Source: Bacterioplanoides pacificum
GTDB taxonomy: Bacteria > Pseudomonadota > Gammaproteobacteria > Pseudomonadales > Oceanobacteraceae
NCBI RefSeq assembly: GCF_042648445.1
Contig: NZ_JBHRYB010000013.1
Location: forward strand, 248,001 to 312,000
Length of the DNA: 64,000 nucleotides
Direction: 5' to 3'
Positions 7,751 through 17,267 of the stretch are shown piece by piece. A model generated the notes under the pieces. That model saw only the letters and a program-made list of their open reading frames with translations, was not told the DNA's origin and did not search any database. The number at the start of each line of letters is the position of its first letter. Position 1 is the stretch's first letter. The position numbers and the translations under genes are program-made.

Positions 7751-9574
7751 TCAACGATCCGTTTTTGGCTTACGTTTTTTAAATTCCGGCTTACCACCCG
7801 GCTTGCCACCACGGTGTGGTTTTTTCGGGCCACGATCCGGACGAGGCTTTTTCGCCTGACGCTGGGGAATGTCCGCTTCTTTATACACTTTCATATCCAG
7901 CGGCTGACCACACACACGTGCTTTTCTCAGCACCGCCATGGTTGCCGGCGGCATCCCCTGAGGCAGATCGATCACGGAAAACGTTTCCAGAATTTCGATA
8001 TGGCCAATAAAGCGGCTCTCCAGCTCAGCTTCGTTCGCCACGGCTCCTACCAGATTACCAGGGCGTAAACCATCATCGTAACCGACGCTGACAATGTAGC
8101 GTTCCATCTCAACATCCGGCTGACCTTTTAATGGTTTCGGACGGGCTTCCGGTAACGCTTTACGGCCACGATCACCACGTTCCGGACGGTCACCACGCTC
8201 GCGTTTTTCACGCGGCTCACGCTCACGTCGCTCCATCATACGACCATCGTTTTTCTCATCCAGGAACAGCGGCTTATTGCCTTGCACCAAACGCGCAATA
8301 GCAGCGGCCACATCCAGCGTATCCACCGGATTTTCCACCAGAATTGCTTCAATCATATCGCGGAATACCTGATTCTTCTCAGAATGAATGGCATCCAGAA
8401 TACGCGCCTGAAAACGTTCTTTACGCTTGGCGTTAACGTCTTTGGCGGTTGGCAGTGGCATCTCTTCAATGCTCTGACGAGTCGCTTTTTCGATATCCCG
8501 TAACATCCGTTTTTCGCGGCCGCGAACAAACACAATCGCTTCACCTTCACGCCCGGCACGACCGGTACGGCCAATACGGTGAACGTAAGATTCGGTATCC
8601 TGAGGAATATCGTAGTTAATAACATGGCTGATACGCTCAACGTCCAGACCACGGGCAGCCACATCGGTAGCAACCAGAATATCGAGTTTACCGGCCTTTA
8701 ATTTTTCCACCGCTTTTTCACGCAGCTGCTGTGGAATATCACCGTTCAGAGGGGCACATTTAAAACCGTTAGCCTGCATAAAATCAGCCACTTCTTCGGT
8801 AGCCTGCTTGGTGCGGACAAACACCATCATGGCGTCGAAATCTTCGACTTCACAAATGCGTAATAACGCATCGTTTTTATGCACGCCACCCACAAACCAG
8901 TAACGCTGACGGATTTTATCGTTGGTGGTGGTTTTGGTTTTAATTTTTACCTGCACCGGGTCAGTCAGGTGTTTCTCCGCAACCGCCTGAATCTCTTTTG
9001 GCATAGTGGCCGAAAATAACGCAACCTGACGTTGCTTAGGCGCCTGCTCAAGAATCCAGTTCACATCGTCAATAAAGCCCATACGCAACATTTCATCGGC
9101 TTCATCCAGCACCACGGCTTTAATATCCGCCAGATTCAGTGTGCCACGACGTAAATGATCCATCACCCGGCCCGGGGTACCCACAACCCATTGTGGGCCA
9201 CGCTTCAGTTCGCGCAGCTGAGTGCCGTAATCGGTGCCGCCATAAATGGCAGAGACATTAATACCCGGCAGATATTTGGAGTAGGTTTTTACCGCTTCCG
9301 CAACCTGCTGTGCCAGTTCACGGGTCGGCGCCAGTACCAGCACCTGCGGGGAGTTCATCTCAGCCTGAGTACGGGCCAGAATCGGCAACGCAAACGCAGC
9401 GGTTTTACCGGTACCCGTTTGCGCCATACCGAGCACGTCGCGACCTTCCAGCAAAGAAGGAATGCTGCTGGCCTGAATCGGTGACGGAGCTTCGTAGCCC
9501 AGTTCGTCCAGTGTGCGCAGAATAGAAAAAGGTAAGCCCAGGCTGGCGAAGCCTGTTGGCGTAGAATCGGTCAT
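7751..9574 (-). CDS. deaD: Cold-shock DEAD-box RNA helicase DeaD/CsdA
   Basis: 607 residues from the ATG at 9574 (AACAGGT upstream); longer in-frame starts look spurious because the family begins close to FASLGLPFSILRTL. Helicase motifs are present in order: Q motif (SPIQASSIP), motif I AQTGTGKT, PTRELAQQ, DEAD in VLDEADEML, SAT in FSATMP, and HRIGRTGRAGR. The C-terminus has the DeaD-type RNA-binding domain (YIVSVGYDDGLRPGNLVGA) and a basic, glycine/lysine-rich tail (KKPHRGGKPGGKP). It unwinds structured RNA in ribosome assembly and mRNA decay, especially in the cold. Confidence 0.95.
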   Translation of the reverse strand: MTDSTPTGFASLGLPFSILRTLDELGYEAPSPIQASSIPSLLEGRDVLGMAQTGTGKTAAFALPILARTQAEMNSPQVLVLAPTRELAQQVAEAVKTYSKYLPGINVSAIYGGTDYGTQLRELKRGPQWVVGTPGRVMDHLRRGTLNLADIKAVVLDEADEMLRMGFIDDVNWILEQAPKQRQVALFSATMPKEIQAVAEKHLTDPVQVKIKTKTTTNDKIRQRYWFVGGVHKNDALLRICEVEDFDAMMVFVRTKQATEEVADFMQANGFKCAPLNGDIPQQLREKAVEKLKAGKLDILVATDVAARGLDVERISHVINYDIPQDTESYVHRIGRTGRAGREGEAIVFVRGREKRMLRDIEKATRQSIEEMPLPTAKDVNAKRKERFQARILDAIHSEKNQVFRDMIEAILVENPVDTLDVAAAIARLVQGNKPLFLDEKNDGRMMERREREPREKRERGDRPERGDRGRKALPEARPKPLKGQPDVEMERYIVSVGYDDGLRPGNLVGAVANEAELESRFIGHIEILETFSVIDLPQGMPPATMAVLRKARVCGQPLDMKVYKEADIPQRQAKKPRPDRGPKKPHRGGKPGGKPEFKKRKPKTDR

Positions 9575-9755
9575 ATTGTACCTGTTCAGAAAGCGGGCGC
9601 AGGCCGTGTTCACTCTCACACAAGGGTACACCAGAGCCGATCACGTCCGGGAAGAACCGGGACGAGTAACAATAAATGTTCAGCTGTAAAGGAGTTTCCG
9701 ACTTGCCAACAGGACGGCGATGCCCGACTAGGGGTTTAAAAGGGCGGCGATTATA
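9575..9755 (-). promoter_or_regulatory. Putative deaD promoter and long 5' leader
   Basis: On the minus strand a consensus -10 TATAAT lies at 9755-9750; a good -35 is not evident. Initiation about seven bases downstream would give a leader near 170 bases before deaD. Long leaders are a known feature of cold-shock csdA mRNA in E. coli, so post-transcriptional control is plausible. The rest of the gap to the histidine kinase start (9756-10021) holds no gene that I can support. Confidence 0.4.
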
Positions 9756-9858
9756 CATAAATCTTTGCTGCTGCGCCTGCCTTTTATGTGATTTTATGTA
9801 GTTATTTTCACGCTGCTACACCTGACAGCGTGCACAGCAGACAAAACCGGCTCATTCT

Positions 9859-9922
9859 GCCATCTGGCCCATCTCTGCTCTTAAACCCTGCCAACGATAC
9901 TGATATTCTTGCCATTTGGCCC
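9859..9922. repeat. Two copies of GCCAYYTGGCCC
   Basis: GCCATCTGGCCC (9859-9870) and GCCATTTGGCCC (9911-9922) are spaced 52 bases apart, about five helical turns. Each contains the small palindrome GCCA-nn-TGGC. They lie in the gap between divergent deaD and the histidine kinase and could be a paired operator. Confidence 0.3.
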
Positions 9923-10021
9923 GGATAAACCCGCCCGGCCACAGCCATCTTCAACGGTGACTGCTACTCTGAACAAAAACAACAGGCGGCATTGACACGT
10001 GACAGCAGCATTCAGCTTTTT

Positions 10022-12223
10022 ATGAGTATTAAATCCCGGATTTTACTCAGCGTTATTATTCTTCAGTTAACCGGCTTCCTGGTGGTGATCTTCCAGTTCA
10101 GCGGCCAGGCCAGCCGCTCATTACTGGAAAACGGCCAGCAACAGATCCGCACCACCCTGCAGTCCCGGCTGAAACACTTTGATTCGCTGGCAAACGAGAT
10201 GGAGCGCAGCGCCCGCGCACTGGCACTGGCCGGCGAACTGCTGCATCAGCAGCGTCAGCAGCTAAGCCACGAACAGGCCCAGCAGCGCTTCTCATCGCTG
10301 CTGAAAAAAACCTTCACCTCCTTTCCTCAGGCGTTAGGCGGAGGCATCTGGTTTGAACCCTATCAGTTCTTCCCGGAACAGCGCCTGATGGGCCCGTACG
10401 TTTACCGCAACGACAAAACGGTCCGCTTCAGCTGGGAGTTAAACACACCGGAATACAACTACCCGGCCCAGCGCTGGTATCAGCAGGCACTACCCGACAA
10501 CTGGCAACGCGATAACCTGAGTGGCACGATGATTCACTGGTCAGCGCCCTACACCGACGATGCCGCCAGCCAATCCCTGATGATGACAGTGACCGCTCTG
10601 ATGTTTGATCCACAAGGCAAAGTGATTGGCCTGGCCAGCGTTGACTGGTCGATCGAAGATGCCAGACGTTTCCTCAGTCAGTCGGGGTTTACCGATAACA
10701 GCCGGCCATTTTTATTCCACCCTGACGACAATGTGCCGCTGCTGGACAATCACTTCAGCGGCCCGGCGGATAGCGTCTCCGCCGTTCTCAGCAATACTGC
10801 GGTACGCCTCAGCGACAGCACCATCGGCAGTGTGACGGATTTTCAGATTACCCATCAGGACGCCAGCCAGATTTTTGCCGACACCAGTATCCGGCTGAGT
10901 AACAGCCCGGGCCTGAATACCACGGACTTCCAGGTCACCAGCCTGGGCGAACGGCTGTACGCCGGAAGAACGGCCACCGGCCTGGTGCTTGGCGTGATTG
11001 TGCCGGAAGCAGACTTCGCCCGGGTCATCAATCAGCAACGGCAGGAAACCCTGACCATGGGAGTTGGCATCGCACTGTTGTTTGTCGCCATTATGGCGCT
11101 GCTGCTGGAGGTGCTGTTCCAGCCGTTTGAGCAGATTCTGACACTGTTGCGCTCCACTGTTGACTCCAATGACAATCAGCAACAGATTCATATCCGCCCG
11201 ATCGCTTACCCACACCAGAACGAATTTACCCCCATCATCACCACCTTTAATGTATTGGTAAAACAGATCGACAGTTTTACCCGGCGGCTGTCAGAAAGTA
11301 ACGAAGAGCTGACCCGCCAGCAAACCAAAATTGCCGAATTAAATACCCGGCTGGAAGAAAAAGTCGAAGAGCGTACCCAGGAGCTGAACGCCAAAAAAGA
11401 AGAAGCACTGCGTTCGTTGCAACAATTAAAACTGACTCAGGCGCAGCTGATTAACATGGAAAAATACGCCGCCATGGGCGAGCTGGTGGCGGGCCTGGCC
11501 CACGAAGTTAATACTCCGCTGGGTGTTAGTGTCACGGCGGTCAGCGCCCTGGAAGAACAGCTTAACGAACTGAACCGCTCCTTCCGGGCCGGCAAACTTG
11601 ATAAAGCAGAATTTAATGACTTCATCGAATTTTCCCAGGAAGGTACACAGATTGCGGCAGATAACCTGCGCCGCGCCGCCGATATGATCAGCCGTTTCAA
11701 ACAGGTCGCGGTCGACCAGGCCAGTGAAAAACAGCGCGATTTTGAACTGGGTGATTACATCAACAGCATCATGACTTCACTGCGGCCAAACTACAAATAT
11801 CGTCCGCTTGAAGTCCGGGTCGATTGTCCGGAAAAAATATACATCTCCGGCTACCCGGGGGCGTTGTCGCAGATTTTAACCAACCTGATGATGAATGCGC
11901 TGATCCATGCCTTTGGTGAAGGTCAGCAGGGTCACATCGATATTTCCATCCGCTGTGAAGGCGACCAGATCCGGCTGCGCTTCAGTGATGATGGCTCCGG
12001 CATGGACCAGGCCACCCTTGATCACCTGTTTGAGCCGTTTTTCACCACCCGGCGAGCCGACGGCGGCAGCGGTATGGGAACCCATATCATCCATCAGCTG
12101 GTTACTGAAACCCTGCAGGGTAGCATTGATGTCAGCAGCAGCCCGGGACAAGGCACCCACTATCAGCTGCTGTTCCCGCGTCAGCTGCCTCAGCACCGCG
12201 TTCAGGAGACACCCCCGGATTAA
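10022..12223 (+). CDS. dCache sensor histidine kinase
   Basis: 733 residues from ATG 10022; an in-frame TTG at 9992 with a possible AGGCGG site would add ten. TM1 is residues 5-25, followed by a large periplasmic double-Cache sensor (GGGIWFEPYQ, NYPAQRWYQQA) and TM2 near residue 345-365. A coiled coil (EELTRQQTKIAELNTRLEEKVEERTQEL) leads to the phosphoacceptor helix LVAGLAHEVNTPLG and an HATPase domain (NLMMNALIHAF, DDGSGM, GGSGMG). No receiver is fused and no partner regulator is adjacent. The sensor contains an imperfect 29-residue tandem duplication near bases 10785-10940. The ligand is unknown, though Cache domains usually bind small metabolites. Confidence 0.88.
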   Translation: MSIKSRILLSVIILQLTGFLVVIFQFSGQASRSLLENGQQQIRTTLQSRLKHFDSLANEMERSARALALAGELLHQQRQQLSHEQAQQRFSSLLKKTFTSFPQALGGGIWFEPYQFFPEQRLMGPYVYRNDKTVRFSWELNTPEYNYPAQRWYQQALPDNWQRDNLSGTMIHWSAPYTDDAASQSLMMTVTALMFDPQGKVIGLASVDWSIEDARRFLSQSGFTDNSRPFLFHPDDNVPLLDNHFSGPADSVSAVLSNTAVRLSDSTIGSVTDFQITHQDASQIFADTSIRLSNSPGLNTTDFQVTSLGERLYAGRTATGLVLGVIVPEADFARVINQQRQETLTMGVGIALLFVAIMALLLEVLFQPFEQILTLLRSTVDSNDNQQQIHIRPIAYPHQNEFTPIITTFNVLVKQIDSFTRRLSESNEELTRQQTKIAELNTRLEEKVEERTQELNAKKEEALRSLQQLKLTQAQLINMEKYAAMGELVAGLAHEVNTPLGVSVTAVSALEEQLNELNRSFRAGKLDKAEFNDFIEFSQEGTQIAADNLRRAADMISRFKQVAVDQASEKQRDFELGDYINSIMTSLRPNYKYRPLEVRVDCPEKIYISGYPGALSQILTNLMMNALIHAFGEGQQGHIDISIRCEGDQIRLRFSDDGSGMDQATLDHLFEPFFTTRRADGGSGMGTHIIHQLVTETLQGSIDVSSSPGQGTHYQLLFPRQLPQHRVQETPPD

Positions 12224-12269
12224 CACCGTATAATGCCCGGCCTTTTTCCAGATTTCAGGAGCAGCTCAG

Positions 12270-12551
12270 ATGCTGGACGTTAACCAATATTTTGATGGCA
12301 AAGTAAAATCCATCGCTCTGCAAACCGAAACCCTGCCGGCCACAGTCGGCGTGATGACTGCGGGTGATTACGAGTTTGGCACCAGCCAGAAAGAAGTCAT
12401 GACCGTTGTATCCGGCAGCATGTCGGTCAAACTGCCTGGTAGCGATACCTTTCAGACCTTTACCCAGGGCCAGTCGTTTAACCTGGATGCTAACGTCAAA
12501 TTTCAGGTATCCATCAGTGCCGACACTGTGTATTTCTGCACTTACGAATAA
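12270..12551 (+). CDS. ppnP: Pyrimidine/purine nucleoside phosphorylase
   Basis: 93 residues, a single small cupin-like domain. Blocks YFDGKVKSIAL, ASVGVM-like TVGVMTAGDYEFGT, EVMTVVSGSMSVKLPG and the FCTYE end align with E. coli PpnP (YaiE). The enzyme splits several nucleosides with phosphate to give base and ribose 1-phosphate. It follows the histidine kinase by 46 bases, with CAGGAGCAG as ribosome site. Confidence 0.92.
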   Translation: MLDVNQYFDGKVKSIALQTETLPATVGVMTAGDYEFGTSQKEVMTVVSGSMSVKLPGSDTFQTFTQGQSFNLDANVKFQVSISADTVYFCTYE

Positions 12552-12572
12552 CTGAAAACAGGCAGTCGCTGC

Positions 12573-15260
12573 TCAGCGGCTGTCTGCTTGTGAAGCGGCA
12601 ATCAGGCGCTGCATTTTATCCCGCGGCAAAGCGCGGCTGAAATAAAAGCCCTGATACCCTTCACAATGGTTATCGCGTAAAAAGGCCAGTTGCGCTTCAT
12701 TCTCCACACCTTCCGCTAACACCTGCAAACCAAGCCCGCGCGCCATATTAATAATCGTGGTGGTGATCACCCGGCCTTCTTCATTTTTTTCGATTGAACT
12801 GACAAAACTGCGGTCGATTTTCAGTTTATCCACCCGGTAGCGATGCAGGTAAGCCAGTGATGAATAACCGGTACCAAAATCATCCACCGCCAGTGCCACC
12901 CCCAGATTTTTCAGCCCGGCAATGGTATCCAGTACCTGAGGCGTCGGCTCCAGTAACGCACCTTCGGTAATTTCCAGCTCCAGCCAGCCCGGGTCTATCT
13001 GATAGCGCTGCAACAGGCGCTCAAGCAACTCCACCAGACCTCCGGCAACAAAGGTCGGCTGAGTAATATTGACGGCAATCGTCACCGGCTGGCGCTGTTG
13101 TTGCTGCCATTCACTGATGGTGCGGCACACCGACGTCAGAGCCCAGGCATCCAACTCCGGCATCAGGCCGTTATCTTCTGCCACGGGTAAAAAACGCCCT
13201 GGAGAAATCATCCCCTGCTGTGGGTGATGCCAGCGCATCAGAGCTTCAGCACCGATCATCGCGCCACTGCGTATACAGATCTGCGGCTGATAATACATCT
13301 GCAATTCGTTGTCACGCTGCAGCGCTTTGCGTAACTGATTACCTAACTCCAGACGGTCGGCCGCCGCCTGAGTCATATCATTACTGTAAAAGCGATAATG
13401 ATTACGGCCTTCACGTTTGGCTTTAAACATGGCGACGTCGGCATTGCTCAGCAATTGCGTCACAGAATTACCGTGGTCCGGGCATAACGTGATCCCCATG
13501 GAAACACTGATAAATAATTCCTGCCCGACTCCGGCGTCAAACGGCTGCTGCAGCAGGTTTTTAATAATATCAGCCACCACCCGCACCTGATCGTCATTCA
13601 CCACATCTTCCAGCACCACCATAAAATCATCACCACCGAGACGGGCAACCGTGTCACTGTCGCGCAGTCGTTTGCGTAAGCGGTGGGAAAATTCCTGCAA
13701 TAAACGGTCACCGGCCGGATGACCAAGGCTGTCGTTGATGTGTTTAAAGTGATCAATATCAATGGCAATCAAAACCACTTTGCGCTGGCTTTTACGGCTT
13801 TTTTCCAGCGCATGTTCCAGCCGGTTAAGTAATAACGTCCGGTTCGGCAGGTTGGTCAGAGAATCGTAATACGATAAATGTTCCAGTTGCTGTTCGGACT
13901 CTTTCAGCTTCGACATATCGGTAAACACACCAACATAATGGCTGGTGCGTTCATCATGATCACGTACCGCACTGATGGTGAGCCATTCGGGAAACAGCTC
14001 ACCGCTTTTTTTACGATTCCAGATTTCTCCCCGCCAATAGCCCTGCTGATCAATGGCCTGATACATTTTGTGATAAAAATCGTTGCTGTATTGTCCGGAT
14101 TTAAGGATCGATATCGGCTGGCCTAATATTTCTGCTTCTGCGTAGCCGGTAATTTCACTGAATGCCGGGTTCACCGCTTCAATACAGGCATGGGTATCGG
14201 TAATCACAATACCTTCTTTGGTCGACTCAAATACCACCGCGGCCTGGTGCAGACGCCGGTCTTTGGATTGCTGTTCGGTCACATCCTGAATAGAGCCGCT
14301 GCGCGCCACCACGTTACCCTGAGAGTCGTGAATCACTTCAGCCCGGCCGTGCAGGTATTTTTCTTTGCCGGAAGGCAACTGTATGCGGTAAACAATATCG
14401 TATGCTTCACCCGACTCAATACTGTGTTTCATGGCCGCAGATACCCGCTCTTTATCCTGCGGATGAACGTAAGAAAAAAAGGTGGAGATCTGAACTTCCT
14501 GCGTACCCTCCGGCAATTCAAAAATATCCGCCATTTGTGGCGTAAAAGTAATACGGTCATTAACAATATCGTCACGCCAGCTGGCAATCGAGGCCAGCCG
14601 TTCAGTACGTTGCAGCAAACGCTCGCGGCGCTCCAGCCGCTCAACAATACGGGTACGGTCAATAACCAGATAACACAACTGAGCGAACACGGATAAGAGC
14701 GATGCCTGTGCATCATCCAGAGATTTATCATCCGCCAGCGAAAAAAATAAACAGCCACTTTCACGGGTACGGCCAATCACCGGGATTATTAACAAAGCCT
14801 CAGGTTGCAGCGCAGCCCAGACATATTGTTCTTCAACCGATAACTCATCACGGCTGTGACGCAACCGTACCTGACGATCACGGGCAATATCGCACCAGGC
14901 ATCCAGGTGCTGACTGATGGCGCGAATATCCCGCTGCCAGTCCGGTTCGCCGGAACGCCCGGCACCGATGCAATAAGGCTGGGTTTCTCCTTCTTCAGGA
15001 CGTACCACCAGCAATGCCCGGCTGGCATCCAGCTGCATACATAATTGCGTCAGAGCCGCATTCAGATCGCTGTCGAGCAGACCCGAACGGGTGGTGAGAA
15101 ACACTTTAATACAACGTTCCAGCAACACTTCCAGCGGCAGCCCGGCTTGTGCCCCGGACTCCAGCGGCGTAATCTGCTGCAGCCCCTGCCAGTCCTCGGT
15201 CGCCATCAGCTTCGCCAGCGTCGCCTGCCAGTGTCTGTTTGCGCTCCTCACCACGGCCAC
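12573..15260 (-). CDS. GAF-PAS-PAS-GGDEF-EAL c-di-GMP protein
   Basis: 895 residues from a GTG start. Order: GAF-like domain (about 30-200), first PAS (215-315), second PAS (330-450, IVITDTHACIEAVNPAFSEITGY), GGDEF (460-625) with loop GGDDF, and EAL (640-890). The EAL domain keeps EALMRWHHP, ELEITEGA, DDFGTGYSS and KIDRSFV, so phosphodiesterase activity is expected. GGDDF is a near-consensus cyclase loop that may be active or only regulatory. It starts 10 bases after the stop of the PilZ gene, so the two form an operon for c-di-GMP turnover and sensing. Confidence 0.92.
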   Translation of the reverse strand: MAVVRSANRHWQATLAKLMATEDWQGLQQITPLESGAQAGLPLEVLLERCIKVFLTTRSGLLDSDLNAALTQLCMQLDASRALLVVRPEEGETQPYCIGAGRSGEPDWQRDIRAISQHLDAWCDIARDRQVRLRHSRDELSVEEQYVWAALQPEALLIIPVIGRTRESGCLFFSLADDKSLDDAQASLLSVFAQLCYLVIDRTRIVERLERRERLLQRTERLASIASWRDDIVNDRITFTPQMADIFELPEGTQEVQISTFFSYVHPQDKERVSAAMKHSIESGEAYDIVYRIQLPSGKEKYLHGRAEVIHDSQGNVVARSGSIQDVTEQQSKDRRLHQAAVVFESTKEGIVITDTHACIEAVNPAFSEITGYAEAEILGQPISILKSGQYSNDFYHKMYQAIDQQGYWRGEIWNRKKSGELFPEWLTISAVRDHDERTSHYVGVFTDMSKLKESEQQLEHLSYYDSLTNLPNRTLLLNRLEHALEKSRKSQRKVVLIAIDIDHFKHINDSLGHPAGDRLLQEFSHRLRKRLRDSDTVARLGGDDFMVVLEDVVNDDQVRVVADIIKNLLQQPFDAGVGQELFISVSMGITLCPDHGNSVTQLLSNADVAMFKAKREGRNHYRFYSNDMTQAAADRLELGNQLRKALQRDNELQMYYQPQICIRSGAMIGAEALMRWHHPQQGMISPGRFLPVAEDNGLMPELDAWALTSVCRTISEWQQQQRQPVTIAVNITQPTFVAGGLVELLERLLQRYQIDPGWLELEITEGALLEPTPQVLDTIAGLKNLGVALAVDDFGTGYSSLAYLHRYRVDKLKIDRSFVSSIEKNEEGRVITTTIINMARGLGLQVLAEGVENEAQLAFLRDNHCEGYQGFYFSRALPRDKMQRLIAASQADSR

Positions 15261-15269
15261 AACCTCATA

Positions 15270-15929
15270 TCAGCTGCCGAGATTAGTGATGTGAGAGAGA
15301 ATATAAGCATGCAATGTGATTTTGTCGGAATCACTGACATTCAGAAACTGCACCCCCAGGGCGATGTCTGAGTCTTCAACATTGACTGAACGTACGACCG
15401 CATCCAGCTGTACGATCCGGTCAATACCACTGATACTGAATTGCGCCGTCAGCCGCAGTGATTCATTTTTACTGACCGGTAACTGAGCGGCGCGGATACG
15501 GGCACCACCCAGGCTTAAATCCACCAGTCGGGCAGATAATTTATGTTGCTGCTGCTCACCAAACACCAGTGAACATACCAGGTTGACCCGCGCCCGCACG
15601 GAACTGCGTACCTCCCCCACCACCAGCTTTTCAGGCATCGCCAGATGAATATGAGCGAAAGGTGCACGTGAGACGTGAATAATTTCCGTTTTAAAAGCGC
15701 AGGCACTGTTCCATTGTGAGGCAAAAAAACGCACTGCCAGGGGCATACCGTTTTTTAATGACAGCGGTGAGCCATTTTTAACCGGTGTCGACACCAGGAT
15801 AGAACGTCCGGCCAGATAACCGATTAACGTACTGCGATCCCGCTCACTGGTATAACCCTCAAACTCCAGCTGCACTGACTGGCCGGGTAATAATTTTAAA
15901 TCTTCAAAGCGCTTTGGCTTACCGTCCAT
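15270..15929 (-). CDS. PilZ-domain c-di-GMP receptor, YcgR-like
   Basis: 219 residues with an N-terminal YcgR-type domain (LPGQSVQLEFEGY, LIGYLAGRSILVSTP) and a C-terminal PilZ domain. The c-di-GMP motifs are visible: RSSVRARV (RxxxR) and DLSLGGARI (DxSxxG). Such proteins bind c-di-GMP and slow flagella or alter envelope functions. It is the first gene of the two-gene operon with the GGDEF/EAL protein. Confidence 0.88.
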   Translation of the reverse strand: MDGKPKRFEDLKLLPGQSVQLEFEGYTSERDRSTLIGYLAGRSILVSTPVKNGSPLSLKNGMPLAVRFFASQWNSACAFKTEIIHVSRAPFAHIHLAMPEKLVVGEVRSSVRARVNLVCSLVFGEQQQHKLSARLVDLSLGGARIRAAQLPVSKNESLRLTAQFSISGIDRIVQLDAVVRSVNVEDSDIALGVQFLNVSDSDKITLHAYILSHITNLGS

Positions 15930-16111
15930 AGGTCGTTACTTATCGTTAATATGTAAGTCAAAAGAATGAAACTAATGAGTGAAACACCAGTAAAAAGTGT
16001 AGACCAGTTTTCAGAGCGCTCCTGGTAAAGACGTCAGCCACGGCAAAAAGCCGACAATCAGGCGTAAATGGTCGCACCTCGGGTTACAGCTTCTCATCCG
16101 TCAGGTAACTC

Positions 16112-16128
16112 GTTACACTTTCTGTAAC
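16112..16128. promoter_or_regulatory. Inverted repeat GTTACA-n5-TGTAAC
   Basis: Perfect 6-base arms 69 bases upstream of the DUF3820 gene. It shares its half-site with the inverted repeat at 6807-6832. It may be an operator; the regulator is unknown. Confidence 0.35.
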
Positions 16129-16196
16129 ATGCCGCAGGCCGACCAGATTCAGCCACTGACGGCCCGCTCAACATTATCAAAACCACAGGCTGAAAC

Positions 16197-16469
16197 ATGT
16201 TTGATAAGCAGGACCTGGTGGCGCTGATCACCACCACCATGCCGTACGGGAAATTTCACGGCCGTGTGCTGATTGATATCCCGGAAGAATATCTGTTGTG
16301 GATGAACAAACAGGGCATGCCAGCCGGACGCCTGGGATTTTTACTCAGCCTGGCACTGGAAATCCGCATTAATGGACTGGAAGGTATCCTGACGCCGTTG
16401 CGTAAAGACCCGGCAGTCCAGAAGCTGGTCAGAGCCTCACAGACACCATCCTCTGACAGCCGTCACTGA
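16197..16469 (+). CDS. DUF3820 family protein
   Basis: 90 residues. The core MPYGKFHGRVLIDIPEEYLLWM and the GRLGFLLSLALEIRINGLEGIL segment are the signature of DUF3820, a short soluble family of unknown role widespread in gammaproteobacteria (sometimes labelled quorum-sensing-regulated virulence factor). No catalytic residues can be named. Its stop is 11 bases before the amidotransferase gene, which suggests co-transcription. Confidence 0.82.
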   Translation: MFDKQDLVALITTTMPYGKFHGRVLIDIPEEYLLWMNKQGMPAGRLGFLLSLALEIRINGLEGILTPLRKDPAVQKLVRASQTPSSDSRH

Positions 16470-16480
16470 CCGGAGGCATT

Positions 16481-17182
16481 ATGTTACAACTGGGCATTCT
16501 CGAAACCGATACCCTGTACGCCGATCTGCAACCCGATTACCAGTCTTACGGCCACATGTTTGCCGGTTTTTTTAACCGCCTCGGAGGCCAGCTGAATTAC
16601 CGTTTTTATCAGGTACAGCAGGGCGAACTCCCCGCCCCACAGGCGTGTGATGCTTACCTGATTACCGGCTCTAAAAGCGGCGTGTATGACGACAAACCGT
16701 GGATTACCGCATTATCCGGCTGGATTGCTAACGCCCACCAAGGTGGCGAAAAAATCGCCGGCATTTGTTTTGGCCACCAGATCCTGGCTCACAGCCTGGG
16801 GGGCCAGGCGGGCAAAAGTGAAAAAGGCTGGGGCATTGGTGTGCATACCACCGCAGTGACACAACACCCTGGCTGGCTGAACGACGACACCTCTCATATC
16901 CGGCTGATTTACAGCCATCAGGATCAGGTCGGGCAATTGCCAGCAACGGCCAAACGGCTGGCCGGCAGTGAATTTTGTGAAAATGCGGCTTTTTTTATCG
17001 ACCAGCGGGTACTGGCATTTCAGGGGCACCCTGAGTTTACGGCACAATATCTGTCACGGTTATTACCCCGCCGGGCCCAGGCGATTGGTGAAACCTGCTA
17101 CCAGCAGGGCATGAACACCCTGAACCAGCCCACCGACAGCGATCGCGTCGGCCGCTGGTTGCTGGAGTTTTTCCAACTCTGA
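16481..17182 (+). CDS. Class I glutamine amidotransferase-like protein
   Basis: 233 residues, a stand-alone GATase1 fold. The nucleophile cysteine lies in GICFGHQIL and the partner His-Glu in FQGHPEF, so the triad is complete. It resembles the GMP-synthase-like stand-alone amidotransferases (YfeJ type) rather than a biosynthetic subunit. It probably hydrolyses a glutamine or gamma-glutamyl amide; substrate unknown. The start ATG has CGGAGG upstream. Confidence 0.85.
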   Translation: MLQLGILETDTLYADLQPDYQSYGHMFAGFFNRLGGQLNYRFYQVQQGELPAPQACDAYLITGSKSGVYDDKPWITALSGWIANAHQGGEKIAGICFGHQILAHSLGGQAGKSEKGWGIGVHTTAVTQHPGWLNDDTSHIRLIYSHQDQVGQLPATAKRLAGSEFCENAAFFIDQRVLAFQGHPEFTAQYLSRLLPRRAQAIGETCYQQGMNTLNQPTDSDRVGRWLLEFFQL

Positions 17183-17267
17183 ATCCCGGCTCTGAGCCGC
17201 GATCCTTAATCAGAGAAATTTTCTGACGTACCAGCAACTGGCCTGAATGCAATAGCCTTGTCACCTG

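Noticed and set aside
14190..14696. Antisense ORF of 168 codons opposite the GGDEF/EAL gene
   Set aside because: It lies wholly inside a well-supported gene, has no ribosome site or recognisable motif, and its composition is that of a shadow frame.
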